From assembly GCA_021030905.1 (NCBI GenBank), contig JAGFMI010000018.1:62001-126000 (forward strand): 64,000 bases of DNA, in the 5' to 3' direction. The notes beneath the pieces were generated by a model. It ran no database searches and was not told the DNA's origin. It worked only from the letters and a program-made list of their open reading frames with translations. The position numbers and the translations under genes were made by a program. Positions 14,099 through 25,916 of this stretch are shown here, in pieces. Position 1 is the first letter of the stretch, and every line of letters begins with the position of its first letter. Source of the stretch: Pyrenula massariospora. Lineage: Eukaryota > Ascomycota > Eurotiomycetes > Pyrenulales > Pyrenulaceae.

Positions 14099-15630
14099 AT
14101 GGGTGAATACATTGGAGACGACAATAGCGTAAGACCTTACGACGAGGTCGTCACTAAGATTGTTGATTATGCCTATGATTTTGATATCCAAAGCCCAGCA
14201 GCCTGGCTACGAGCCAAGACAACACTGCTTGACGCGCTGGGCGCTGCCTTTGAGGGTCTCGAAAAAAGCACTGAATTGAATCAGCTTCTTGGGCCAACCT
14301 TCCCCTCGCCAGAAAAACTTCCAAATGGCTTCAAAGTTCCGGGTACTTCATATCAACTCGACATCTTAAAAGGTGCTTTTGATATGGGCGTAATGATCCG
14401 CTACCTTGACCATAATGACGCTTTTGTAGGCGCAGAATGGGGCCATCCTTCGGGTGCGCAGGACCTTCATAATTTTCTTGCGCTTGGCATGCTGACTATA
14501 ATGGCCTCGATGTAGATAATTTAGGTGCCATTCTCGCGACTGCTGACATCCTCAACCGGCAGGCCCTGGCCGAAGAGAGGAAAGACCAGATAATCACCAT
14601 GAAAGACGTCCTTATTGCGCTCATGAAGGCCTACGAGATTCAGGGATGCTTCCAGATCAAGAATTCGTTCAACAAAGTCGGTCTAGACCATGTAATTCTC
14701 GTGAAAGTTGCCTCAACAACGATGGTGTCCTGGCTAGCAGGCTTAACGAAAGATCAGGCCAAAGCTGCCGTGACCCATGCCTGGCTTGACGGCCATCCAT
14801 TGCGAACATACCGCCATGCCCCCAATGCCGGACCCCGTAAAGGCTGGGCTGGTGGAGACGCATGTATGAGAGCAGTGCACCTGGTTATGCTGGTGAAGAA
14901 AGGGCAGCCAGGTGTCAAGTCGGTTTTGACCAGTCCTCGGTGGGGTTTCTACGATGTGCTGTTCAAGGGCGGCCGGTTCGACCTGCCCAAAGCATTCTCA
15001 TCATGGACCATTGAGAATATACTCTTTAAAGTCAATACTGCGGAAGGCCACGGTATGACTGCCGTGGAAGCCGCACTGCAGGTCTACAATGATCTCAAGC
15101 AGCAAGGACGGAGCGTTGACGAGATTGCCAAAATCGACGTTCGAACGCAAGAAGCAGGCATGGTCATCATCAACAAGCAGGGTCCGCTCCACAATCACGC
15201 GGATCGTGACCACGACCTCAAGTACATGGTGGCCGTTGTGCTCTTGAAGGGTGCACAGATCGACACGGAAGACTACCAGAATGACAGCCCGTGGGCGAGC
15301 GATCCGCGCGTTGAGGATCTAAGAGAAAAGATCTCCATGCGTAAAGACCCACAGTTCACGGCAGACTATCACAATACGGAGATCAAGAGCTTGACTAATG
15401 CGCTCGCAGTCACGCTAAACGACGGTACCAAGCTCAAGGATGTGGTTGTGGAGTTCCCCGAAGGTCATGTAAAGCATCCAGACACACTGCGGATGGTTAG
15501 GGCGAAGACGAAGAAGAACCTCGGACTGAAGCTTGCACCTTGGAAAGTGGATCAGATTCAGGCTTTGGTGGATGGGGAGAGATTTGGGGAGGTGCCAGTT
15601 AACGAGTTCATTGACATGTTTGCGCTGTGA
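14099..15630 (+). CDS. MmgE/PrpD family, 2-methylcitrate dehydratase-like
   Basis: Probable alkylcitrate dehydratase: PrpD-type enzymes remove water from 2-methylcitrate to give methyl-cis-aconitate. Two exons (14099-14453, 14516-15630) give about 489 residues. The 62-bp intron joins WGHPS to DNLGAILA, restoring the family pattern; the ATG is the first in frame. Family features include IRYLDHNDAF near residue 100, the HPSDN segment near 118, and the C-terminal region with HADRDHDLKYMVA. No targeting signal is evident, so cytosolic action is likely. It sits between the FAS beta and citrate synthase genes, which suggests that its substrate is the product of that synthase. It differs clearly from the CAD-like MmgE/PrpD protein at 32-34 kb. 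Substrate chain length cannot be read from the sequence. Confidence 0.9.
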
Positions 15631-16256
15631 ATACTTTAGTGTAGAAAAGGTTAATAGAATAGACGTCCTGCCGGTGACTTGCAACTAAAACAGGGAATTG
15701 CTGTAAAGGTGTGAAGATGATCAATGTCTATTTCTAGCTCTAAATAGCTATAATGATAGCCTACCATAGGCTATGACCTTACGAGCTAGGTGGTTTCCTG
15801 AATTTCATATTGAGAGATGGCCGGAGTATTGAGTTGAGGAAAGAATCTGAAGTGCTCCACCAGTCCTTGAACTCGACCTTTGGCTTATGGTAAATCCTCG
15901 ATGTAAGCAGACTCTAAGCTCAGCTTTCCTTATACAGTAAAAACGTACACACTTCTTCCATGATGTCAAGGCATAGGGTGACTAGTGAGGAGTAATTCTT
16001 AAGAGCGCTGACTATTTCTAAGCGCGATATGCACTAGCGATTTCTGAAAGGCTTTTAAAGGCGGGTTCTCTCAGCCAGAATCTCCGGGGATCGAACCTTT
16101 AATATAGACTGCCGGTAGAAAATGCATTTGAGCAAAGGATAGCGATAATGCCGCAATTTTCTATTGAGGTCTACATGCCCAATTCACTCATTCAATTACC
16201 AGGAGACTAAATCTGCGCGCCTCCAACACAATCCGGTCCCAATTAACGTACAAACC
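15631..16256. other. Convergent 3' intergenic region
   Basis: Non-coding gap between the convergent 3' ends of the PrpD-like and citrate synthase genes. It probably holds both 3' UTRs and polyadenylation signals. I see no gene or RNA in it. Confidence 0.5.
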
Positions 16257-18034
16257 TCACTTATTGATCTTCTTATCCAAGTCTCCCGTATAAATCTGAC
16301 CGGGCCGCCAAATTCTCGCCGTTCCAGCTAGTGATCATATATGTTAGCCACACGAGAGCGCACGGAACAGATAAGGCAGACTTACACATTGCCTCTTTCC
16401 AGTGTGCCATGAACCCTTGGGTTCTTGCAAGGATCGTGAGCGGCAGAATGAAGTCCGGAGGGAAGCCCCTATACATACGTCAACGACAGTAATACAGGCG
16501 GGTGACAGGAGGGCAACATACATCGCTCCGTAAGTGAAAGCAGCAAAAAGATCCGCGTTCGGCTTCAACTTCCTCGAGGTAAAGTACTCATCATTCACCG
16601 CGACCCGGTTCAATTCAAACGCAACCTTGAGTAAGGGGTCTTCGGAGATCTCCTTCATCAGCTCACTCAAAGTGCTCTGTATATGCACTGAACGAGGATC
16701 GGTGACACGATAGACGCGATGGCCATAGCCGTACAGCCGTTCTTTGCCCGATCTGACTCGTTCAAGTTTGGATTCGACGTTGTTGGTTGAACCAATCTCG
16801 GCAATGTCCTTGTAGGCGACCTCGATGGCGCCCCCATGTAAAGGACCGTACATGGCAGAAATTGCGGAGACCATGGAACTTATGGCATCTGGCAGTCCGG
16901 AAGCAGTCTGCAGCAGTGCCGCGGTAGAGCATGTCATCTCATGGTCGGCGAGACAGGTCCACAGCTTCTCGAAGTATTTTACGTACCGTGGATAGGGAAG
17001 ACCCGTCTCCTTCTCAACGTGGCCCATCATGAGGAGGAGGTTCTCGATGTAGGATAGCTCGGCTCGGGGAGGGGTGAATTCGCGGCCCATGTGGTGGCAG
17101 TAGGCGACAGCGCTGACCATCGGAAAGACGGCGAACATCCTGATGACCTGTTCATCGACTAAATCAGGGTTGCCAAGGTACAAATTCTTCGCCGCATGAG
17201 CGGGAATGGTGTCCAGTTGCGTGGATTGGACGGCAGTGAGACCGGCGATCATCATGCTCATTGGGGAGCCGTTAACGCTATCTCATTGTCAGCACCGAAC
17301 AACATGTTGGCAAAGGATGCAAAGACTGACGGGAAGGAACGGATCACTGTGTAGACAGAGTCATCCAAGGTCATCGCAAAGAAAATCTTGTTCTGAAGTT
17401 TTGTAGCTTCATCTGATGTAGGCAATTGGCCCCAGACAAGAAGGTGAGTCACATCAATGAACTTCTTGCCATTATTTATAAGTTCGTCTATCGAGTAGCC
17501 ACGATATTGAATCATAGCTTTTAGCCCATCACTAGAATACAAATTGACTGGTCAGCACTCTTGAAAAATAAACATCAATCCCTCTCAGGCGACCTACATG
17601 TAAGTGACCTTGCTTTCACTGACAGCTGTGTTTGAGAACCCAGGGTCAAAGATCCTGATGCCGTTTGAATGTTGATCCGCATAGTAACCATTGATCTCTG
17701 GAGCTTTTATTTGCTTGAACTCGCTGGCGTTGACGGCATTATGTTTGATAGGTAAATTGTAGTATTTCCCTGTGCGATTATCGACGACATGGAGAGAGTT
17801 CCGCAAGATATCCTCCAGGTCGTCTTTCTCATGTCCGTTCACCTCGCTGTCGCTCTTCTTCTTCTCCGTGGCGGAATTCAAAGCACCATGAGGAACTTTA
17901 AACGCTTCAGGGCTGACTTCTTTCGTTTTACGGACGTCTCCATTGGTGTAAGGAGCTGTTCCATCGATGTCGTGAACGGCACCATTAGCATGACTAGTGG
18001 TGCCATTCACTTCGACTACGGCAGGAGACTCCAT
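16257..18034 (-). CDS. Citrate synthase-like (probable alkylcitrate synthase)
   Basis: Expected to condense an acyl-CoA with oxaloacetate. Five exons (18034-17598, 17531-17331, 17277-16522, 16468-16386, 16327-16257) join in frame to about 515 residues. Each junction restores citrate synthase sequence: VTYI-DGL, SFP-VNGSPM, GAM-GFPPDF, EAM-SGTARIW. Catalytic motifs are present: the DHE His (LADHEMTCST), GYGHRVYRVTDPR, and the Asp in NADLFAAFTYG; GPLHGGA and RPGQIYTGD are also conserved. About 140 residues of Asn/Gly/Lys-rich sequence precede the catalytic domain. This extension is acidic and low in Arg, unlike a mitochondrial presequence, so the enzyme is probably not the TCA-cycle synthase. 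There is no C-terminal peroxisomal SKL-type end. It is divergent from FAS alpha, whose product it probably uses. Alkylcitrate synthase is inferred from context; 2-methylcitrate synthase is the main alternative. Confidence 0.93.
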
Positions 18035-18920
18035 GTTTGTTTTCTTACTATCAAGCTCGTTGCCGACTGTTTGGTTTCTTTTAATTCTAGCGCACGAGAG
18101 CAATCCTGAAAAGTATGAGCTACCGTTGTGGCCTTTGGCATTTCTTCACTAAGGTATTCTTCCCCCATAGCTGCAACCTCGCTGTGACCAGTTGACCGTT
18201 CGTGGTCGCAGCTGTCGGCCCGACAGAGCCAGGTAGAAGAAAAGCACATTCCATCGGTAAACCGAGCTTTCCGTCCGCTGCACAAGGAAACTTAAGCGAA
18301 CTGCACGATCGCGCGAGGCTAGGTGTCAGAAGTCGTGGCTCAAATTTCGACCCCGCAAGGGACAGTAAGTGAGCCACGAATGCTGTCGCCGAGCCTCCGG
18401 GGCTATTCGTTCGGGCTGCAAAACATCGAACGCGAGGCTGTCCTTACGTATTCTCTGCCGGTCAAACTACGACCACGCAACCTAGTCTAAGTTGCAAGGC
18501 GTCCGGTCAGCTATGACGTTTAACATCGCCATGAATGGCCTAATGCGGCGCCACGATGGCCCGAAGAATTTTCTCCGGGGGATCTTTACTCAGAAGTTGT
18601 GGGATAACCCCAGACCGAAAAGACCGGCTCCCACGTTACCGCAAATGGAAGCGTGACTGTCTCGCTTGCTGGGCAAATCGCGCCCAAAGGAAAATGCTTG
18701 ACACGGTAAAAGCAAAGCTGATGGTTTTAATGATGGGAATCTGGCCTTCAACATGTGCAAGCAAGGTTACACATGTGACGTCTTGATGAACACCAGCATA
18801 CTTTAACCAAGGTAAGGCTGGACATGCAAGGCTACTCTGAATGAGAAATGTGATAAACCAGGGCGGGCAACTTAAAGATCTACACCTGCCCCTAGACCGT
18901 TCTCACTGCGCTCAACAAGC
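18035..18920. promoter_or_regulatory. Divergent promoter of citrate synthase and FAS alpha genes
   Basis: This 886 bp non-coding region lies between the start codons of two divergent cluster genes. It is rich in CGG/CCG triplets and holds two short perfect palindromes, at 18212-18226 and 18254-18265 (TCGGT-AA-ACCGA). Shared control of the two genes is likely from the layout. Confidence 0.6.
18212..18226. promoter_or_regulatory. Candidate regulator site, CTGTCGG-C-CCGACAG
   Basis: Perfect 7-bp inverted repeat around one base, with CGG and CCG at the centre, as in many Zn2Cys6 dimer sites. It lies about 180 bp from the citrate synthase ATG and 700 bp from the FAS alpha ATG. Function is inferred only. 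Confidence 0.35.
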
Positions 18921-21900
18921 ATGACTCGCGAACTAGCTCTGCCCGTTGGTGAACTTCATGCGGCGAAAAGGAGAAAGTTAGCCCGCAAACTTTTGATTGA
19001 ACTGCTTTCGTGAGTCAGAATTGCCGCTGTCCAAGACTTTGTTGACCATAATAGACATCAATTTGCCTTCCCTGTTCGGTGGTAAGTGTTTAATTTCCAA
19101 TTCCCATTTGGCAAATCAGCTGACAATTTAGGATCGATACACAAGATGCTTTCTTCCAGCGAGAGCCGCCAGTGCTGCGATATGTGGAAATTGGACCGAC
19201 TCGTACTCTCGCCAATATGGCAAAGAGGACTGCCGCTCGACAATATGGTGATCGAGAAAAGTCGCAGTCCATCATGTGGCAGTTTCTCTCGTCTGTCGAC
19301 GATGCGAAAGAAATAGGGTTTCAGTATGAGAACGAAAACGAGACAAATGAAGCGCAAATAAAGCCAGAAGACGACCAAAACCAACCCCCAAGCTCGAACA
19401 AAGTTGAGCCCCCGAAGACACTAGAGCCTACCTCGGACCCTGCGTCTAGTAAAGGACAACCAAAATTAAACGTAGCGCCAGTTGTTGCTATATCAGACAC
19501 ACCTCTCAGCGCGGCTGATGTTATCCTCGCTTTAACGTCTCAGAAGCTCAAAAAACCCTTCGACCAAGTATCCCCAGAGAAATCGATAAGAGAACTATCT
19601 GGAGGTATGTTAATCCGCTTCGACAAAACCTCGATTAATCATTGATTCATCTCAGGAAAATCAACGCTCCAAAATGAGCTGATTGGCGATCTTGGAGCCG
19701 AGTTTGGGAATTTGCCTGATGGCGCAGAAGAAATGCCTTTGTCCTCCTTGGGGAGCCATCTTGCTGATTCGTTCTCTGGCCAGCCAGGGAAGCAGATGTC
19801 AGAGATCATTTCGAAGCTATTATCATCGAGGATGCCAGGTGGCTTCAATCAGCAGGCTATTAGACAGCATCTTGAGTCTCGATGGGGACTTGGTCCCGAA
19901 CGTCAGACTGCAGTTCTCTGTCTTTCCGTGTCTCTCGAGCCTCCATCTCGTCTCACAGACTTGGATGCGGCGCGTGAGTTCTTTGATTCTGTTGTGACGC
20001 AATATGGTGCCTATTCAAAGATCGAATTGAAGCCCGCGTCCGCTAATGCCAACACATCGGTGCTACCAACCGCCGTTGATCCAGCAGCATTAGAGTCAGC
20101 CAAAAAGGACCACAAGAAGGATCTGGTTAAGATATATGAAGTTCTGCGCAAACTTGTTGGTGAAGATGACACGGTTACTTCAGAGACAAACGAAAGCGAG
20201 GATGAATTGCTAAAGGCTGACCTAGTAAGAAAACTAAGTCAATGGGAAGCAGAATATGGTGACGAAGCCTATTCCGGGACCTTCCCTGCATTTGACCGCA
20301 AAAAAATTCGTTACTATGACTCGTGGTGGAATTGGGTTCGAGTAGAGATTATCTCGTTCTTCTATGACTTGAAACCTAGCCAACTTCGTACGCATCACAT
20401 AGAAAACCGGATACGCATGATTTTGAATCGATGGACCCCTTCATGCGCCGAAATCGTTCATCATTTAGCATCTCGAAACATCAATAAAGCCGCGGCACAG
20501 ATCATTGAGCACACAATCATGGAGCGTGGTGAGCTCACCACGCGTCAAACACCGATCTTCAAATTCTCCCGGCCCGCTTTTGCTCCTCAGACTGCAATCG
20601 ACACGTCAGGTGAGATTAGTTACACCGAGATCCTCAGAGCATCCAAAGGTAGCTCAAATAATTATGCGCTTCTCATGAAGCATGGACGTCACAAAACCGG
20701 GTCTGCTCAGCATCGTCCTTTTGTTCATCTCCGCAGTCGGTATGGAAATGAGTGGAAATACAACGATTTATGGACAGTTCGTTTCTTGGACACGCTTAGT
20801 AGAGGTATGACTTCTGGGCTATCATTCACAGGCAGAACAGTCCTAGTCACCGGGGCTGGCCAGGGGTCGATTGCTTCAGAAGTAGTACGTGGGCTACTAG
20901 AGGGAGGGGCTGAGGTGCTGGTCACCACTAGTCGACCCCTTTCCTCGACTTCGGCATTTTTTAATGATATTTACAAAATCCATGGTTCGAAGCATAGCAA
21001 GCTCATTTTGCTTCCCTTCAACCAGGGAAGTAAGCAGGACTGCGAAGCTCTAATTGACCACATTTATAGCAACAATGAAGGATACGGTGGTGATATTGAT
21101 CTGCTAATTCCTTTTGCTGCAATCAGCGAGACGGGTGAATTGGACGGTCTGGATGAGAAGTCTGAGTTGGCCCATCGTTTGATGCTCGTCAATTTGCTCC
21201 GCCTCTTAGGTTTCATAAAGCAACAGAAGGCCAACCGAAAATTAAATACCAGACCGACAAATGTCATCCTGCCGCTTTCTCCAAACCATGGAACATTTGG
21301 TGGAGACGGGTTGTACGCAGAGTCCAAACTTGGACTGGAAACATTGCTCAATCGGTTTCACTCCGAGACGTGGTCAAATTACTTATCTATCTGCGGTGCA
21401 GTCATCGGCTGGACTAGAGGGACAGGATTGATGCACGGCAATAATATCCTCGCCGAGGCTGTTGAATCACGGGGTGCCATGACCTTCACAACCGCTGAAA
21501 TGGCATTCAATATCCTAGCATTATCGGATGCAGAAATCACCCCAATGTATGAAGACGAACCTATCTTGGCAGATCTTGAAGGCAATCTGTCAAAAATCCC
21601 TGACCTCAAGAAATTCTTGTCAGTAACAAGGACGAGTTTGCTAGACCAGAGAAGAATTCGGAAGGCGCTAATATCAGAAAGCGAGCGAGAAAGAGCCGTG
21701 TTAGGCCACAACACGGGCTTATCAGATCAGGAAGCACCCTCTCTTAGGCGCAAATCCAACTTGCAGATTGGCTTCCCTAAGCTTTCTGATTACCAGAGGA
21801 TGGTTGCTGGTCTGAATGACCTTCGCGGAATGATCGACCTGAAACGGACTGTTGTTGTGGTTGGATATTCCGAGCTTGGCCCATGGGGAAGTTCGAGAAC

Positions 21901-24684
21901 GAGGTGGGAAATAGAGAATACTGGAAGCCTGTCTCCCGAAGGCTGCATGGAGATGGCTTGGATTATGGGCCTCATCGAGCATTTCGACGGAGAAATGAAG
22001 GGGAAGCATTATGTCGGTTGGCTTGACGCTAAATCAAGGGAGCCGGTCCATGATGACGAAATTAAAAACAGATATGAGAAGGACATTAAGGAGCATTCCG
22101 GCATTCGTTTCATCGAACCTGCATTGTTTGACGGATACGACCCTGAGAAGAAGGAATATCTCCACGAGGTTGTCGTAGAAGAAGATCTACCCCCTTTCGA
22201 AGCATCAAGAACAACAGCGGAAGCTTTCAAGCTTCGCCATGGTATTAATGTTATGACCAAGCCTTTGCCAGGGACCCAAGACTATCACGTTCAGGTCAAG
22301 AAGGGAGCCCATTTTTTGGTACCCAAGGCTACGGCCTTCAGCCGAAGAGTCGCTGGTCAGCTCCCTAGCGGTTTCAACCCTGCCAGATACGGGATTCCTG
22401 AGGACATTGTTTCCCAGGTTGATCCAGTGGTAATATACGCCCTCTGTTGTGTTTGTCAGGCTGCATTGAGCGCTGGCATTAAAGATCCATTTGAGTTCTA
22501 CAAGCACATCCACGTATCGGAACTTGCAAACTGCATTGGCACTGGTATGGGTGGCCTTGTCTCAATGCGGGGCATGTACCGTGACCGATATCTCGATCGT
22601 CCTGTTCAGAGCGATATTCTACAAGAATCCTACCTTAATTCCGTTGGGGCTTGGACAAACATGCTATTATTGGCATCTACCGGATCCTTTAAGAGCCCCG
22701 TCGGAACTTGTGCGACCGCAGTGGAGTAAGTTGTCCTTCTTCGCAAAGCTTTGACTCCTTTGGTGTACTGCTGTAGCTGACTAGTTTTAGGTCCATGGAG
22801 ACTGGATGTGAATCGATCCTTCTTGGTAAGGCGAAAGTTGCTCTTGTTGGTGGGAGTGACGACCTTCAAGAGGAAATGGCTTATGAGTTTGCGAATATGA
22901 AAGCGACCTCTGATACGAACGCCGAACTGGAGAAAGGTAGATCACCACGAGAAATGTGCCGACCCAATACTTCATCGCGCAGCGGTTTCATGGAGTCAGC
23001 TGGGTGTGGTGTCCAGTTCATTACGACCGCAGAGCTGGCCCTTGAAATGGGACTACCGATATACTCCATCGTTGCGCATGCTCAAATGGCCGGTGATGGA
23101 GTGGGAAGATCTGTTCCAGCACCTGGGCAGGGCGTTTTGACTGCCGCAAGAGAGACACCAGACGCCCTGCAGACACCGCTGCTTGACCTCCAATATCGTC
23201 AAGCCCAGCTGCACAAAGCTGCCGAGGAAGTCTTGAATTGGCGCAGTACAGAAATGCAGAAAGCTAAGATGAACGGAGAGCATTCTCCTCAAACAGTCGA
23301 TTCCATTGACTCAGTAGCGTCTATGAAAGTTTCAGACCTACAGAACATGTGGGGTAACGACTTCCGAAAACAGAACCCAAATATATCACCAATAAGGGCC
23401 GCATTGGCTGTCTGGGGCTTGACAGTGGACGACATACAGGTTGCAACCATGCACGGAACATCCACGAAAGGAAATGACATGAACGAGGCAGATGTCATCA
23501 ACAAGCAGATGACAAAACTTGGCAGAAAACCTGGCAACCCACTACTCGCTATATCACAGAAGGCCCTTACAGGTCATCCTAAAGGCGCCGCCGGCGCATG
23601 GATGTTTAATGGCGGCTTGCAAGTCTTGCAGACAGGAATCGTGCCGGGCAATCGAAATGCAGACAACATCGAACAAAAACTACAACCGTTTGAGCATCTA
23701 GTGTATCCATCAAAAACTATTCAAACCTCTGGAGTCGATGCCTTTATGCTCACTTCATTTGGGTTTGGCCAGAAAGGCGGCATCATGATTGCCGTTGCAC
23801 CCCGTTACCTATTTTCTGCTATATCAGAACAACAATTCAACGACTATCGCCCGCGTATCATTGCGCGTCAACAACAAGCCAACCTCGAGTTCATCAAAGG
23901 CGTCCAAAACAACTCTCTGTTCAAAGCTAAAACGCACTCACCCTGGGAAAAAACAGACGAAACTTCCATCTTTCTCGACCCCCAAGCCCGCGTTTCCCCC
24001 GAGACTCTAAAGTTCGACCCCAATAATCTCCACCCCAGTCAACCGAAGGCCGATTTTTCGCACCAACCTCCGCCAGACTTGGCCATTCCATCTGACCACA
24101 AACTTGACTTTCTCACCTCTACTACACGGCGGTTCCTCTCTAGCGCGACTGAATCCCCCAATGATGATGTTTACTCCAACAATGCTGTAGCCGGTATTGG
24201 AGTCGACGTCGAGCAAGTGTCTAACATCAATATTGACAACGAGACCTTTCTAGAGCGCAATTTTACACCAGAAGAGAGGCAGCTTGCCGAGGCAGCCGTT
24301 GATACCCGAGCATTCTTTGCTGGGCGGTGGAGCGCCAAGGAGGCTCTTTTCAAAGGCTTGGGCGTGAAGTCCAGAGGTGGGGGCGCAGGAATGCGGGACA
24401 TTGAGGTAAAGAGTGAATTTGGAGCGCCGGTTGTAGAGGTATGTCATGCCATTTTCATTTATTCTAATTAAGCATCTACAAGATTCAAAAGGCCTATGTA
24501 CTGACGTGTCAATGTGCAGCTACATGGCGATGCGTACCTAGCGGCACAGGAGAAAGGCATCAACGATTTCAGGGTCAGCATTTCGCACTGCGAGGACATG
24601 GTGATGGCGGCAGCGGTGGCACTACGGCAGCAGCATGAGAAGGATTGCACGGGTTGCGCGGATGCTAAAGGCTTTGACTTTTGA
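18921..24684 (+). CDS. Fatty acid synthase alpha subunit, cluster copy
   Basis: Alpha subunit of the fungal FAS, carrying acyl carrier protein, ketoreductase, ketosynthase and phosphopantetheinyl transferase. Six exons (18921-19009, 19055-19081, 19132-19604, 19656-22725, 22791-24438, 24520-24684) join in frame to about 1823 residues, near the usual length. Exons 1 and 2 are only 89 and 27 bp, but together they restore the family start (LLIELLS-HQFAFPVRW-IDTQDAFF). The ACP attachment Ser is in GGKSTLQNE near residue 198. The ketoreductase begins at GRTVLVTGAGQGSI near 585. The ketosynthase Cys is in GTCATAVESMETG near 1215, with His in MHGTSTKGND and the GHPKGAAGAW motif. The C-terminal transferase shows GIGVDVEQV and WSAKEALFKGLG. 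All catalytic motifs look intact. It pairs with FAS beta, but two cluster genes lie between the subunits. Confidence 0.96.
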
Positions 24685-25916
24685 TAGGTCTTTGAAGGTT
24701 GAATTGGGACTAGACATAGATCACAAGAATTAGACAGTTTAGATCTCTGAGCATAGATAGCTTCTTCCAATGGATGCGTTTTCCCTAATAGCAGTATAGC
24801 GATGCTACAAGTCACGGCTCGCCTCGTGATCTCTCACAGGGCCTTAAAAGCTCTATATTACAAATTGTGGTGCGTTTGTCTGTTAACCGATGTCCGCCAG
24901 CCTCATCATACACATAGCAAGACTTCGATACCCAGCCTCGACTGACAATTGACAACGCTTGAAAAACCTTGTCATTCTCGACTTATTGTCACTTACTATC
25001 CGGCTCAAGCATTTTGTCTGAACGAAATCGCCGCCAGAGACCTCGAGGTACACTTTCAATCCACGTGACTTTCCCTCGACAGATCACCCACCGAAAGCCG
25101 CCTCATAGAGTCCACAAATGTAATATGCAAACAAGCTCTGACCATCGGCGACCCTGTGCAACCCGAAAACATGAACTTTGGCGGGCAGAATGCCCCCGCC
25201 CATGATTTCTCTCTCGGAACCGTTTTCACCTCGATCCTTCGGGCACAGAGCTCCGAACGTTACGCAGGATTTCTAAGCCGCTTCGGACGCCGGAACCCGG
25301 GACCGAGCTCGGCCCCAACAATCAAGACATGGATATCCGCGAAGAATGCGGTTTGAACCAAAATGGGATTTGTGATGCAGGGCTACGTAATGTGACGTGC
25401 TCAGCTGCGCACCGAGCCCTTTTGCGACGGAAAATTGAGATACCTGCTGACGATGGGGAAGAGCCTTGCAACAACCGTCTTTCTCAATTAGGTGGTTAGG
25501 GTTAGGGTTTGGCGTACAGGAGTTCCCCCCAACCGACCTTCATGGCTGAAGAATTTTTTAGATTGAGAGGTTCCTTGTTTCGCTGTGGAGTTGGAGATTA
25601 TTAATAGTGGGGAGTTTCTGTTCTGGACTCTTTCTTGGCAGCTTGTGATCGCTACAGGCGTCTTTCCATGCACTTCCTGAAGCATCGTAGAATGAGGCGA
25701 ATGTAATTCCCGGTCTATCTGGGTGCTCAATGGATGATTTGTACCAATTCTCTATTAGAGGATGATTGATCATAAACTCCTGTCATAAGATTTGGTAATA
25801 CTAAGTTTGCGATAGAGAAGGTTTTGTTCATACAAATTTATGTCAAAATGAGTACAAGACGGGCTATGCCTAAGATAGCCCAGACCCCCTTACACACAAC
25901 CCCCATGATTCCTTTT
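24685..25916. other. Convergent 3' intergenic region with telomere-like repeat
   Basis: About 1.2 kb between the convergent 3' ends of the FAS alpha and dioxygenase genes. Open frames are short and match nothing I know. A short TTAGGG-type repeat lies near 25.5 kb. Confidence 0.5.
25496..25510. repeat. Short interstitial telomere-like repeat (TTAGGG)2
   Basis: Two complete TTAGGG units followed by TTT. TTAGGG is the telomere unit of most filamentous fungi. A tract this short can occur by chance or as a telobox-like protein site. Confidence 0.6.

Noticed and set aside
16080-16130. TTCGATC-like string on the minus strand suggesting a tRNA T-loop
   Set aside because: Flanking bases do not pair into a T-stem and no anticodon or acceptor stem can be formed.
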